The notes below the pieces were generated by a model. The model ran no database searches, was not told where the DNA came from, and saw nothing but the letters and a program-made list of their open reading frames with translations. Both the position numbers and the translations under genes were made by a program. A stretch of DNA of 12,679 bases from Candidatus Hydrogenedentota bacterium (lineage in GTDB: Bacteria; Hydrogenedentota; Hydrogenedentia; Hydrogenedentales; SLHB01), in NCBI GenBank assembly GCA_003552765.1, contig PUOI01000003.1, positions 1-12,679 of the forward strand, given 5' to 3'. Within the stretch, counting starts at the first letter, position 1. Each line of letters begins with the position of its first letter. Positions 1 to 7,543 of this stretch are shown piece by piece.

Positions 1-1
1 C

Positions 2-589
2 ATTTGGCTGGCGGAAACGCGCGGCGAGCTGGACAAGGCCGCCGCGAAGCAGATGATTGGCCATCTCCGGGAGATTCCGGGCAAAATTCAGCAAATCCTG
101 GACAATCAGGACGATATCAAGCGGTGCGCCGAGGATCCCAAGTACCGTGACGCGCAAAGCGCCCTGTATCTCGGCCGGAGCTACAATTTCCCCAGCGCCC
201 TTGAGGGTGCGCTCAAGCTGAAGGAAATCAGCTACATCCATGCCGAAGGGTATGCCGCCGGTGAGATGAAGCATGGTCCCATCGCGCTGGTGACCGATGA
301 GTTGCCGGTGGTCTGCGTCGCCGTCAAGGGGGAGACCTACGAGAAGATGGTCTCCAACATCCAGGAAATCCGCGCCCGCAGCGGCATCGTCTTGTCCGTG
401 GGCACCGAAGGCGACACCCAGATTGAGCAACACAGCGACGACGTGCTGTACGTGCCAGAGTGTTACGAGCCGTTCAGCCCCATCGTGGTCGCCGTGCCCC
501 TGCAATTGTTCTCGTACTACGTGGCGGCCAATCGCGGCTGCGACGTGGACCAGCCCCGTAACCTGGCCAAGAGCGTCACCGTGGAGTAA
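2..589 (+). CDS. glmS: Glucosamine-fructose-6-phosphate aminotransferase (isomerizing), C-terminal part
   Basis: GlmS converts fructose-6-phosphate and glutamine to glucosamine-6-phosphate, the first step toward UDP-GlcNAc for peptidoglycan and surface glycans; it is cytoplasmic. The reading frame is open from base 2, so this is the last 195 residues of a protein usually about 600 long. What remains is the second SIS (sugar isomerase) domain. Visible family motifs are SALEGALKLKEISYIHAE, with the Glu that matches the catalytic base (E. coli Glu488), then GEMKHGP with the ring-opening His (E. coli His504). The family ending NLAKSVTVE carries the Lys (residue 190 of the visible part) that forms the Schiff base with the sugar (E. 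coli Lys603). The C-terminus is intact. The N-terminal glutaminase domain and the start lie outside the window. The ATG at 53 is internal and should not be taken as the start. A hairpin terminator follows at 674-721. Confidence 0.97.
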   Translation: MWLAETRGELDKAAAKQMIGHLREIPGKIQQILDNQDDIKRCAEDPKYRDAQSALYLGRSYNFPSALEGALKLKEISYIHAEGYAAGEMKHGPIALVTDELPVVCVAVKGETYEKMVSNIQEIRARSGIVLSVGTEGDTQIEQHSDDVLYVPECYEPFSPIVVAVPLQLFSYYVAANRGCDVDQPRNLAKSVTVE

Positions 590-673
590 GACTCCGGCGG
601 TACGCCTCTAAGAAGACCCTCTAGGGGGGATTCTTTCGATATCAACGTCCGTATAGGGCGATTGTGGGATTGC

Positions 674-721
674 GCCGGGATCGCCTTTCCTCTCACGGGG
701 AAAGGCGGCCCGGCCCTTTTT
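674..721 (+). terminator. Intrinsic terminator downstream of glmS
   Basis: A perfect 9-bp stem CGCCTTTCC (682-690) / GGAAAGGCG (699-707) closes an 8-base loop. Weaker G/C pairing extends the stem outward on both sides (674-679 with 710-714). A run of five T (717-721) follows. It lies about 85 bases past the glmS stop and before typA, so it probably separates the two transcription units. Confidence 0.7.
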
Positions 722-796
722 GACTCTCGCTCTTTTGTAACCCTCGAAAGTCATCAGGCAATCTAGCGAGCCTCAGCTCAAGGAACTCTCTTCACG

Positions 797-2677
797 ATGC
801 AATCCGGCGTTTCCATTCGTAATCTCGCCATCGTGGCCCATATCGACCACGGCAAGACCACGCTCATCGACGCGATCTTTCGCGCTACCCACACCTTCCG
901 GGAAAATGCCCGGGTCCAAGAACGCGCCATGGACAGCGGCGCGTTGGAGCGGGAGCGCGGCATCACCATTCGCTCGAAACATTGCGCCGTGGATTGGGGA
1001 GATTACCGGATTAACATCGTGGATACGCCGGGGCATGCCGATTTCAGCGGCGAGGTGGAGCGGGTCTTGTCCATGGTGGACTCGGTGATCTTGCTCATCG
1101 ACGCCAACGAAGGCCCCATGCCGCAGACGCGCTACGTGCTCATGCGGGCGCTGAAACTCGGCATGCGGCCGTTGGTCGTGGTCAACAAGGTGGACCGTCC
1201 CCAGGCGGATCCCCAGGAGGCCGTCAACAAGACCTTCGACTTGTTCCTCGAACTCGGCGCGAGCGATGAGCAGGCGGATTTCCCCGTCCTCTATGGTTCG
1301 GGCCTTGGGGGCTGGATCGTGCGCGATCTCGACAGCGCCGAGCCCCGTGACAACATGGACGCGCTCCTCGAAACCATCGTCTCCAAGGTTCCGCCTCCGC
1401 CCGCCGAAGAAGACGCGCCGTTCCGCATGCAAGTGAGCACGCTGGGCTGGCGCGACCACATCGGCCGCCTGGCCTGTGGCCGCGTGCTTGAGGGCCGGCT
1501 GCGCAAGGGGGATACGTTCAACCGCGTCTCGACCCACCGCACCGGCCCCGCCGCCAGCGATCCGTGGGAAGTCACGAATGTCGCCGCCGAGCGTTGCGTG
1601 CATCTCTGGGTGACCCGGGGGATGGAGCCCGTCGAGGCGGACGAAGTGCGCGCGGGCGACATCGTCTGGATAGGCGGCGCCAAGGACGTTACGCTGGGCG
1701 ATACGCTGGCCTGTCCGTCCTTGGAGGACCCGGCCTTTCCCCCGCTTGAGATTGAAGAACCCACGGTGAGCATGTACTTTCTCGTGAATAGCGGACCCAT
1801 GGCGGGCAAGGAAGGGACGCCGGTCACCCTGCGGCAGCTCAAGGAGCGGCTCGACAAGGAACTGCGCACCAACGTGGCCTTGCGCGTCGAGGACCTGGGC
1901 CGGCCCGACGGCGTGAAGGTCTCCGGACGGGGCGAACTGCACCTCGGCATACTCATTGAGGAAATGCGCCGCGAAGGCATGGAGCTGTGTGTGTCCTGTC
2001 CCGAGGTCATCACGCAGCGGGACGAACACGGTCACCTTATGGAGCCCATGGAGGAGGTGGTGATCGACGTGCCGGGCGTTTATCAGGGCGCCGTCATCGA
2101 AACCCTCGCCCAACGCAAGGCGGAACTCACGGAGATGCATCACGAGCGCAACGGCCTTGTGCGGCTTATCTTCCAAATGCCCACGCGCGGCCTCATCGGA
2201 TACCGCAGCGAGTTTCTCACCGACACCCGCGGGCTGGGCGTCATGTCCTCCCGCTTCAACGGTTACGGCCCGTGGCGCGGGGAGATCGTATGCCGCAATC
2301 GCGGTTCCATGATCAGCATGGAAGAGGGCGAGGCCACCAGCCACAGCCTCGAAAACCTCCAGAATCGCGGGTTGTTGTTCATCGCCCCCATGGAACGTGT
2401 GTATACCGGTATGATTGTGGGCGAGAACAGCCGCCCCGGCGACTTGCCTTGCAAGCCCACCAAACGCAAGGCGCTCACGAACCACCGCGCGGCCGGGAAG
2501 GACCACGAGACCGGTCTGGACACGCCCCGCCGGTTGACCTTGGACGCCGCCCTGGAATGGATCGCTCCGGACGAACTGGTCGAGGTCACCCCTTCCTCCA
2601 TCCGCGTCCGCAAGGCCATCCTCGACACCGAGGAACGCAAGCGCGAAGAAAAACGCACTGCCGGAAAAGCGGGGTGA
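797..2677 (+). CDS. typA: Translational GTPase TypA/BipA
   Basis: TypA/BipA is a ribosome-binding GTPase of the EF-G/LepA superfamily, involved in ribosome assembly and in growth under cold or other stress; it is cytoplasmic. The protein has 626 residues, close to the usual 600-615. The G domain is at the N-terminus: G1 AHIDHGKT (14-21), G2 RERGITI (52-58), G3 DTPGH (76-80) and G4 NKVD (130-133). A translation-factor beta-barrel and EF-G-like domains follow, with [10 protein letters not shown] at about 377-386. The TypA-specific C-terminal domain contains GENSR...DL...PTKRKALTN (from about 542) and [15 protein letters not shown]. The G5 region reads YGSGLGG where many homologues have YASA, a tolerated variant. 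The start is supported by AAGGAA at 780-785, 11 bases before the ATG, and by alignment of the first residues with the family. The tail after residue 610 is Lys/Glu/Arg-rich. A gap of 128 bases with a strong hairpin separates it from nnrD. Confidence 0.97.
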   Translation: MQSGVSIRNLAIVAHIDHGKTTLIDAIFRATHTFRENARVQERAMDSGALERERGITIRSKHCAVDWGDYRINIVDTPGHADFSGEVERVLSMVDSVILLIDANEGPMPQTRYVLMRALKLGMRPLVVVNKVDRPQADPQEAVNKTFDLFLELGASDEQADFPVLYGSGLGGWIVRDLDSAEPRDNMDALLETIVSKVPPPPAEEDAPFRMQVSTLGWRDHIGRLACGRVLEGRLRKGDTFNRVSTHRTGPAASDPWEVTNVAAERCVHLWVTRGMEPVEADEVRAGDIVWIGGAKDVTLGDTLACPSLEDPAFPPLEIEEPTVSMYFLVNSGPMAGKEGTPVTLRQLKERLDKELRTNVALRVEDLGRPDGVKVSGRGELHLGILIEEMRREGMELCVSCPEVITQRDEHGHLMEPMEEVVIDVPGVYQGAVIETLAQRKAELTEMHHERNGLVRLIFQMPTRGLIGYRSEFLTDTRGLGVMSSRFNGYGPWRGEIVCRNRGSMISMEEGEATSHSLENLQNRGLLFIAPMERVYTGMIVGENSRPGDLPCKPTKRKALTNHRAAGKDHETGLDTPRRLTLDAALEWIAPDELVEVTPSSIRVRKAILDTEERKREEKRTAGKAG

Positions 2678-2705
2678 ATCCCGGAACCATCGCCCTTTTC
2701 ATCCT

Positions 2706-2743
2706 CGCCCCATGGCCTGGAGGCAAGACCGGGCCTTTGGGCG
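2706..2743 (+). other. Two-tier intercistronic hairpin between typA and nnrD
   Basis: The outer stem is CGCCC (2706-2710) / GGGCG (2739-2743). A symmetric 3x3 internal loop (cat/ttt) follows. The inner stem is GGCCTGG (2714-2720) / CCGGGCC (2729-2735) with one G-U pair, and the apical loop has 8 bases. That makes 12 pairs in total, almost all G-C. No T-run follows, so it is not a classical intrinsic terminator. It could be an mRNA processing, stability or attenuation structure. Confidence 0.5.
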
Positions 2744-2795
2744 GAAAGCGAAGACGGCGCCTCGTGCTTGACGCGCGTGGCTTTGGGCGGTAAGC
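2735..2795 (+). repeat. Short direct repeat ahead of nnrD
   Basis: CTTTGGGCGGAAAGC (2735-2749) recurs as CTTTGGGCGGTAAGC (2781-2795): 14 of 15 bases identical, with starts 46 bases apart. The second copy ends 10 bases before the nnrD ATG, where a ribosome binding site would be expected. The first copy overlaps the 3' arm of the intercistronic hairpin. Function is unknown. Confidence 0.5.
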
Positions 2796-2805
2796 TTTTG
2801 AGTTC

Positions 2806-3696
2806 ATGAACGCTTCAACGATCACCATGGACATGGCGCGGGAACTGGCGCCGCACCGGCCCGCGGACGGACACAAGGGCACATTCGGCCACGTTTTCGT
2901 CCTTGCGGGGGCGCTGGGGTTCAGCGGCGCGGCGAAGCTGGTGGGCGAAGGGGCGAGCCGTTCGGGGACGGGATTGGTCACGCTAGGTGTTCCGGCTTCC
3001 TTGGCGTCAGCCATGGCGGCGGCGCTGCTCGATATCATGTATCATCCCTTGCCCGCCACGGAGGACGGAACGCTCGCGGAAGCCGCGCTGGAACCGGCCC
3101 AGGCCTTCGCGCGGGACAAGGACGCGGTTGTTTTGGGACCTGGGTTGACGCAGCACGCGGGCGCCCGCGCTTTCGTCCAGGACTTTGTGGCGCCCTGTGA
3201 GCCGCCCCTTGTGATCGACGCGGACGGCCTGAACAATTTAGCGGGAAATACCGCCCTCTTGGCGCAGCGTTCCGTTCCGGCGGTGCTCACCCCGCATCCC
3301 GGCGAAATGGCCCGCTTGACAGGGCTGGACACGCGCGCCGTGCAGCAAGATCGGGCCGGCGTTGCACAACGCTTCGCGGATACGTATAACAGTGTGGTGG
3401 TCTTGAAGGGTTACGAGACCGTGGTGGCGGCGCCGGATGGGGAGTGCGCCGTCAACACGACGGGAAACGCGGGGCTTGCCAAAGGCGGCGCGGGAGACGT
3501 GCTAGCCGGTCTTATAGGAGGGTTGCTGGCGCAGGGCATGGCGCCATTCGCCGCGGCCGGGCTTGGGGTTTTTGTGCATGGGCTGGCGGGCGATGTGGCG
3601 GCGGACCAGTACACGCAGCGCGGGATGACGGCCCGCGAACTGCTTGCGGCATTGCCCCAGGCGTGGACCATCCTGGAACAGAAGGGGACTCATTGA
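2806..3696 (+). CDS. nnrD: ADP/ATP-dependent (S)-NAD(P)H-hydrate dehydratase
   Basis: This enzyme dehydrates damaged (S)-NADH/NADPH hydrates back to the active cofactor using ADP (bacterial type), a metabolite-repair step in the cytoplasm. The 296-residue protein is a ribokinase-like fold equivalent to the C-terminal half of YjeF/Nnr. Visible motifs are HKGTFGHV (23-30), GPGL (111-114), DADGLN (138-143), TPHPGE (162-167), LKG (200-202) and NTTGNAGLAKGGAGDVLAG (217-235), whose Asp231 matches the catalytic/phosphate-site Asp. The NAD(P)HX epimerase (NnrE, YjeF N-terminal) domain that is often fused ahead of it is absent here. The start at 2806 has no clear Shine-Dalgarno sequence. ATG codons at residues 8 and 10 are alternatives, but residues 1-7 cost nothing in family terms. 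Its stop overlaps the thiL start by four bases (TTGA), so the two are probably translationally coupled. Confidence 0.94.
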   Translation: MNASTITMDMARELAPHRPADGHKGTFGHVFVLAGALGFSGAAKLVGEGASRSGTGLVTLGVPASLASAMAAALLDIMYHPLPATEDGTLAEAALEPAQAFARDKDAVVLGPGLTQHAGARAFVQDFVAPCEPPLVIDADGLNNLAGNTALLAQRSVPAVLTPHPGEMARLTGLDTRAVQQDRAGVAQRFADTYNSVVVLKGYETVVAAPDGECAVNTTGNAGLAKGGAGDVLAGLIGGLLAQGMAPFAAAGLGVFVHGLAGDVAADQYTQRGMTARELLAALPQAWTILEQKGTH

Positions 3697-4700
3697 AACG
3701 CATTGAAGACATCGGCGAGTTTAAGCTCATCGAGCGGCTAGCCCGCTTTCTTCCCAGCACGCCGACCGTGGTCGAAGGGATAGGGGACGACTGCGCCGTG
3801 GTGCGCCTGTTTGGGCATCAGCTCATGGTCACCTCCGATCTCTCGGTGGAAAACACGCATTTCCGGCGCGATTACGCCCATCCCGAGGAGATCGGCTGGA
3901 AGGTGGCGGCGTCGAGTCTCAGCGACATCGCGGCGATGGGGGGCACGCCATTGTTTGCGCTCACTTCGCTGTCTTGTCCCAGCGACACCCCGATTATCTT
4001 TCTCGAACAGATGTATCAGGGGATTAGCAATCTGCTTTCGCGTTACGGCGTCGTTGTCATTGGCGGCGACACCACGCGGTCTCCCGAACTCATCAGCATA
4101 GACGTCACGGTGTTTGGCGAGGTTTCCGGCAACCGCTTTCTCCGCCGCCGGGGCGCGCAAATCGGGGACCTGTTGACCGTTACGGGCTTCTTGGGCGAAT
4201 CCGCCGCGGGCTTGGACGCGCTACGCCACGGCCGTGACGCCCATCAACTCAAGGAGGAGCACCTGCGGCCCAAGCCGCGCATCCTCGAGGGGTTATGGCT
4301 AAGCGGCAGACCGCAGGTCCACGCCATGCTGGACATCAGCGACGGCCTCTACCAAGACGCGGGCCATCTGGCCAAGCCGGGCCGCCTCGGCATCAACGTG
4401 GACCCCAGCCGATTACCCCTGTCGGACGCATTCAAGGACTATTGCGAACGGTGGGACTTGGATCCCATCGACACCGCGTTGAGCGGCGGGGAGGATTACG
4501 AGCTGCTGTTCGCCACCGATTCGGGGGAATGCACCCAGATCATGCACGCGTTTCGTCAAGAGTTCCGGACTCCCATAACGGTCATCGGGGAGTTTACGGA
4601 CGCGTGGACGGGCGTCCGGATACAGGGCCAGAAACGCGAAGGAGGCGGCTACAACCACTTCATGCACGGTCCGGAGGATCGGCGTGACGCCGGGGAATGA
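3693..4700 (+). CDS. thiL: Thiamine-monophosphate kinase
   Basis: ThiL phosphorylates thiamine monophosphate with ATP to give thiamine diphosphate, the last step of the cofactor pathway; it is cytoplasmic. It belongs to the PurM/AIR-synthase-like family. I place the start at the TTG at 3693, giving 335 residues. That yields the family N-terminus KRIEDIGEFKLIERL, puts GAAGGGG (3681-3687) 5 bases upstream as ribosome binding site, and makes a TTGA overlap with the nnrD stop. The frame stays open further upstream, but that stretch is out-of-frame nnrD sequence. Motifs: GDDCAV (31-36), SDLSVENTHFR (48-58), SLSDIAAMGG (75-84), GGDTTRS (124-130), DISDGL (214-219) and SGGEDYELLF (264-273). These are the Mg/ATP and TMP binding elements of the family. 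The usual VEGVHF appears as VENTHF. Confidence 0.95.
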   Translation: MKRIEDIGEFKLIERLARFLPSTPTVVEGIGDDCAVVRLFGHQLMVTSDLSVENTHFRRDYAHPEEIGWKVAASSLSDIAAMGGTPLFALTSLSCPSDTPIIFLEQMYQGISNLLSRYGVVVIGGDTTRSPELISIDVTVFGEVSGNRFLRRRGAQIGDLLTVTGFLGESAAGLDALRHGRDAHQLKEEHLRPKPRILEGLWLSGRPQVHAMLDISDGLYQDAGHLAKPGRLGINVDPSRLPLSDAFKDYCERWDLDPIDTALSGGEDYELLFATDSGECTQIMHAFRQEFRTPITVIGEFTDAWTGVRIQGQKREGGGYNHFMHGPEDRRDAGE

Positions 4701-4718
4701 CGTAACCAACCGATTGTC

Positions 4719-6173
4719 ATGTATGAGCTAATTTTTCAGGTATGGCCTTACATCACCGCCCTGGTGACGCTGGTGCTGATGCTGGGCACGGCGGGACACG
4801 CCATTCTCTACAAGGAAGACACGCGGGCGGCGGTCGGGTGGGTCGGCGTCATATGGCTCGCGCCCCTTATTGGCTCCATCCTCTACGTACTGCTGGGCAT
4901 TAACCGGATTAGCCGCCGGGCCGCTATCTTGCGCGGCTCGGATCCCCCTTTCTATACGTCGCAGTCCGCGAATTTCGCGTGTTCCCGGCAAGACCTGCTG
5001 GACGCCCTTCCCCCCGGCAAGGACCACGTCGCCGCCATTCAGTCGCTCGTGGGCAGGCTGACCTCGCGCCCGCTGGTTCACGGAAACCGTTTCACTCCGT
5101 TGGAAAACGGCGACGCGGCCTATCCGGAGATGCTGGCCGCCATCGATGGGGCGAAGGAGTCGATCAGTCTGACGACCTTCATTCTGGACAACGACGCGAT
5201 GGGGCGGCGGTTTGGAGAAGCCCTATGGCGCGCCATGCAGCGCGGCGTGGAAGTCCGGGTTCTCATCGACGCCATTGGCGCGCGCTACTCGTTTCCGCCG
5301 TCCGTGCGGTTCTTGCGCAGGTGGGGCATTCCGGTCGCGGTGTTCATGCCCTCCTTTGTGCCCATCTGGACGCCGTTCATGAATCTGCGCAGCCACAAGA
5401 AGATCCTCGTGGTGGACGGACGGCTCGGATTCACGGGCGGGATGAACATACGCAGCAATAACATGGTCGCTCAGAATCCGCCCCACCCCGTGAAAGACCT
5501 TCACTTCCGGGTGGAGGGACCCGTGGTGAGCGAGTTGCAGGAAGTATTCGTGGAAGACTGGACCTACACCACGGGGGAGAAACTGGAAGGAGCCCCCTGG
5601 TTTCCCAACCTTGACTCCAAGGGCATGGCTCTCGCCCGGGGGATCACCGATGGCCCGGACGAGGACATTGATAAGCTGCCGCTCACGCTCATGGGCGCTC
5701 TATCCACCGCCGAGGAGAGCGTGCGCATTGTGACCCCCTATTTCCTGCCCGACCACGCCCTGATCAACACGATCAACGTTACGGCCATGCGAGGGGTTTC
5801 CGTCGACATTATGCTCCCCGAGAAGAACAACATCCGCATGGTGCAATGGGCCTGCAATCCGCATCTCGAACTTATTCTCGGCTCCGGCGTCCGCGTGTGG
5901 TTCACCCCGCCCCCGTTTGATCACACCAAGCTCATGATCGTGGACAACACATGGACCCTCTTGGGCTCGGCCAACTGGGATCCTCGCAGCCTGCGCTTGA
6001 ACTTTGAGTTCAATGTGGAGTGTTACGACGCGGAACTGGCGCACACGCTGAACCAGCACATCACCGATAAGCTGTCCCAAGCCCGTCAAGTGACCAAGGA
6101 AGACCTCGCGAATCGTGCTCTCCCCCTAAAACTGCGGGACGGTGTCGCCCGCCTGTTCACGCCCTACCTGTAA
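4719..6173 (+). CDS. cls: Cardiolipin synthase, two-HKD phospholipase D type
   Basis: Cls condenses two phosphatidylglycerol molecules (or a related pair) into cardiolipin at the inner membrane. The protein has 484 residues, matching ClsA-type enzymes (about 480-490). Two N-terminal membrane segments (about 8-28 and 39-60) carry the PLDc_N signature, here AVGWVGVIWLAPLIGSILYV. Two phospholipase D active-site motifs follow: HKKILVVD (His226, Lys228, Asp233) followed by GFTGGMN, and HTKLMIVD (His402, Lys404, Asp409) followed by GSANWDPRS. All catalytic residues are present. The start ATG at 4719 lies 18 bases after the thiL stop. No convincing ribosome binding site is seen, so translation may depend on coupling within the operon. 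Which bacterial subtype it is (ClsA-like against ClsB/C-like) is inferred from the membrane segments and length. Confidence 0.96.
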   Translation: MYELIFQVWPYITALVTLVLMLGTAGHAILYKEDTRAAVGWVGVIWLAPLIGSILYVLLGINRISRRAAILRGSDPPFYTSQSANFACSRQDLLDALPPGKDHVAAIQSLVGRLTSRPLVHGNRFTPLENGDAAYPEMLAAIDGAKESISLTTFILDNDAMGRRFGEALWRAMQRGVEVRVLIDAIGARYSFPPSVRFLRRWGIPVAVFMPSFVPIWTPFMNLRSHKKILVVDGRLGFTGGMNIRSNNMVAQNPPHPVKDLHFRVEGPVVSELQEVFVEDWTYTTGEKLEGAPWFPNLDSKGMALARGITDGPDEDIDKLPLTLMGALSTAEESVRIVTPYFLPDHALINTINVTAMRGVSVDIMLPEKNNIRMVQWACNPHLELILGSGVRVWFTPPPFDHTKLMIVDNTWTLLGSANWDPRSLRLNFEFNVECYDAELAHTLNQHITDKLSQARQVTKEDLANRALPLKLRDGVARLFTPYL

Positions 6174-6182
6174 GGGGTGTTT

Positions 6183-6216
6183 CAAGCCTTGGAGCCTCTT
6201 GCGGAAGTAAGGCTTG
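6183..6216 (+). other. Stem-loop just after cls
   Basis: CAAGCCTT (6183-6190) and AAGGCTTG (6209-6216) form a perfect 8-bp stem with an 18-base loop, starting 10 bases after the cls stop. Only a broken T-rich stretch follows (GGTTCTTCT), so a terminator role is possible but weak. The 3' arm and loop include a 16-base sequence that recurs at 10568-10583. Confidence 0.4.
6197..6212 (+). repeat. 16-base intergenic element, copy 1
   Basis: TCTTGCGGAAGTAAGG here is the exact reverse complement of 10568-10583. It begins 23 bases after the cls stop codon, read in the direction of cls. The second copy has the same relation to its own upstream gene. Confidence 0.5.
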
Positions 6217-6378
6217 GCCGTGGTTCTTCTCTCGAAAAACGATAGCGCAAAAGCAACAGCGGGTCCTCAAGCATCCATTCAACACGAGCGTCTGGTGGGG
6301 CATATCCCGCGCGATTCCACCGCCATCCGGCATAGAACTTCTGCACGAGGCTCGTCTCGTACGGTTTTTCGGGGAGAG

Positions 6379-6421
6379 CCCGCGCATTGCAGGCGGCCTA
6401 AGCCAACCTGCAATGCGCGGG
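6379..6421. repeat. Perfect 15-bp inverted repeat
   Basis: CCCGCGCATTGCAGG (6379-6393) and CCTGCAATGCGCGGG (6407-6421) are exact reverse complements around a 13-base spacer, which itself contains GGC/GCC. It lies in the convergent gap between cls (+) and the minus-strand gene ending at 6513. Neither side has a T-run in the proper orientation, so it is not a standard intrinsic terminator. It could be a cruciform or protein-binding palindrome, an RNA stability hairpin, or a repeat end. Confidence 0.75.
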
Positions 6422-6512
6422 GATGCGCCTAGAAAGAGATCAGCCACGGTCAACGCGCAAACTCCATCTCTTGTAACAGATCATTAGCCCGCCATCGGCA
6501 GGAGGGCCCGCT

Positions 6513-7406
6513 TTACCGGCCGCCGCGGCCGCCACCGGGTCCACCGCGGCCCCCGAGGCCCGGAATGCCCGCGCCGCCACGGCCCCCGCCAAAGAGATCC
6601 GTGGACTGGGCCTCGTTCAGGGACTCGACCAACGCCCGCGCCTCAGCTTCGTCAGTGATGCCATATTGCTCGGCGACTCTCAGCACGTTGTGCTGTTGCT
6701 GCTCTTCGATGAGGTTGCGCACCTCGCGCCCGGCGTCGCGCATCTCCGTCATCAGTTCATCCCGCGTTGCGTCTTCCGCGCCGCGCATCTGCTCGCGCAG
6801 TTCCATGATGTACTCGCTGTATTCCGCCACGGCCGTCATCCGGTCCCTCGACTCGGGGTCGTCAGCAGTTTGGATTGCTTCGTTCATGCGGCTTCGCATA
6901 TCTTCCCGCATATCGTTCATGCGGTCCTCCCACTCTTGCCGTCTTGCTTCGCGCCGCTCTTCGCGCTCTTCCTCGCTCATGCGGACATCATCCGCGCGAT
7001 CTTCAGCCATTTGCTGGCGCCAATCCATAGCGGCCTCCCGCTGGGGGCCATCTTCGCGCCCTGGCCTCTCCATCGGGGCATCGTCAACGCCGGCAAAGGC
7101 TTCCCAATCCGTTGGGCCGCCCCCGTCTTGCGCGCCGGCCGCGCCCGAACTGCCCTGGCCATCGTCAAGCGTGGCGTGCAGACGGTTCAAGCGATCTTCG
7201 AGGTGGTTGTTTTGCTGGGCCAGCCGCTCGGCGCGCCGCTCCGTGGCGGCCAAGGCCTCTTGGGTTTGGTCGGCCAGCCTCAGACTGTTCCGGTGCTCCG
7301 CCCGAAGCTGTTCCATCTCGCCGCTCAGACGGCTTTGGGATACTATGGTCCCCGCGATAGCTCCCAGTGACAGTGTGGCAATGGCCACTATGATGCTTTT
7401 CGTCAT
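6513..7406 (-). CDS. Membrane-anchored charged coiled-coil protein with Gly/Arg-rich tail, function unknown
   Basis: I do not recognise this 297-residue protein. Residues 1-24 (MTKSIIVAIATLSLGAIAGT and on) form an uncleaved membrane anchor or signal segment. Residues 28-80 are a predicted coiled coil (heptad-like, with Leu, Glu, Arg and Gln). Residues 81-125 are a Gly/Asp/Pro-rich linker. Residues 128-180 are extremely charged (MSEEEREERREARRQEWEDR at 143-162), like a single alpha-helix. Residues 185-266 look helical. Residues 272-297 are a Gly/Arg tail with repeated GGRGG. The start at 7406 is chosen because GAGGAAG (7413-7419, minus strand) lies 6 bases upstream and the membrane segment follows directly. 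An upstream in-frame ATG at 7466 lacks this site. The topology suggests a helical rod outside the inner membrane. Spy/CpxP-type periplasmic helical proteins are a loose comparison only. It is divergent from the glycosyltransferase gene at 7772. Confidence 0.75.
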   Translation of the reverse strand: MTKSIIVAIATLSLGAIAGTIVSQSRLSGEMEQLRAEHRNSLRLADQTQEALAATERRAERLAQQNNHLEDRLNRLHATLDDGQGSSGAAGAQDGGGPTDWEAFAGVDDAPMERPGREDGPQREAAMDWRQQMAEDRADDVRMSEEEREERREARRQEWEDRMNDMREDMRSRMNEAIQTADDPESRDRMTAVAEYSEYIMELREQMRGAEDATRDELMTEMRDAGREVRNLIEEQQQHNVLRVAEQYGITDEAEARALVESLNEAQSTDLFGGGRGGAGIPGLGGRGGPGGGRGGR

Positions 7407-7543
7407 GACATGCTTCCTCTTTCCTGGTAAGGGCGTTATTGCCGTTTTCGCCTTGCCGCGAACCACTTCGCGCCTTTATCCGATTAAACCCCGCCCCCGC
7501 CCGGGAAGTTCCCATCCCATTTCGCCGGATTGGGGCGCGGGTC

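Larger units (their letters stand above)
6182..6397 (-). pseudogene. Protein-like minus-strand reading frame without a good start (possible gene remnant)
   Basis: On the minus strand a frame is open from just after a TAG (6398-6400) to a TGA (6182-6184), 71 codons. Its middle reads like real protein: PYETSLVQKFYAGWRW, then RAGYAPPDARVEWMLEDP, then LLLLRYRFSREEPRP. Trp, Tyr, Phe, Asp and Glu are well mixed and G/C-ending codons are common. Other frames of the same stretch look like noise. The only usual start is a GTG at 6346, which would cut into the protein-like part and has only a weak purine-rich stretch before it. The upstream end of the frame runs into a perfect 15-bp inverted repeat. 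I therefore read it as the 3' remnant of a decayed or truncated gene. A short expressed gene of 54 residues from the GTG is the alternative. I do not recognise the family. Confidence 0.4.

Noticed and set aside
773..2506. Long open frame (577 codons) on the minus strand opposite typA
   Set aside because: It is fully antisense to a clearly identified TypA, His/Gly/Ala-rich without motifs, as expected for a mirror frame of GC-rich coding DNA.
1987..2793. 268-codon plus-strand frame overlapping the end of typA
   Set aside because: It is in a different frame of typA, Arg/Pro/His-rich and without motifs. Its extension into the gap is chance.
3444..3692. 83-codon N-terminal extension of ThiL
   Set aside because: This part is an out-of-frame reading of nnrD with no ThiL similarity. 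The family N-terminus starts at the TTG at 3693, with its own ribosome binding site.
6379..6421. Intrinsic terminator for the convergent genes
   Set aside because: The stem is excellent but there is no T-run after it on the plus strand, and none after it on the minus strand.
6157..6453. 98-codon minus-strand frame in the cls downstream gap
   Set aside because: It has an ATG but its composition is noise-like and it overlaps the end of cls. The neighbouring frame at 6182-6397 looks far more protein-like.
7407..7466. Upstream ATG (7466) as start of the minus-strand coiled-coil gene
   Set aside because: It lies within a hairpin and lacks a ribosome binding site. The ATG at 7406 has GAGGAAG at 6 bases and begins directly with the membrane segment.
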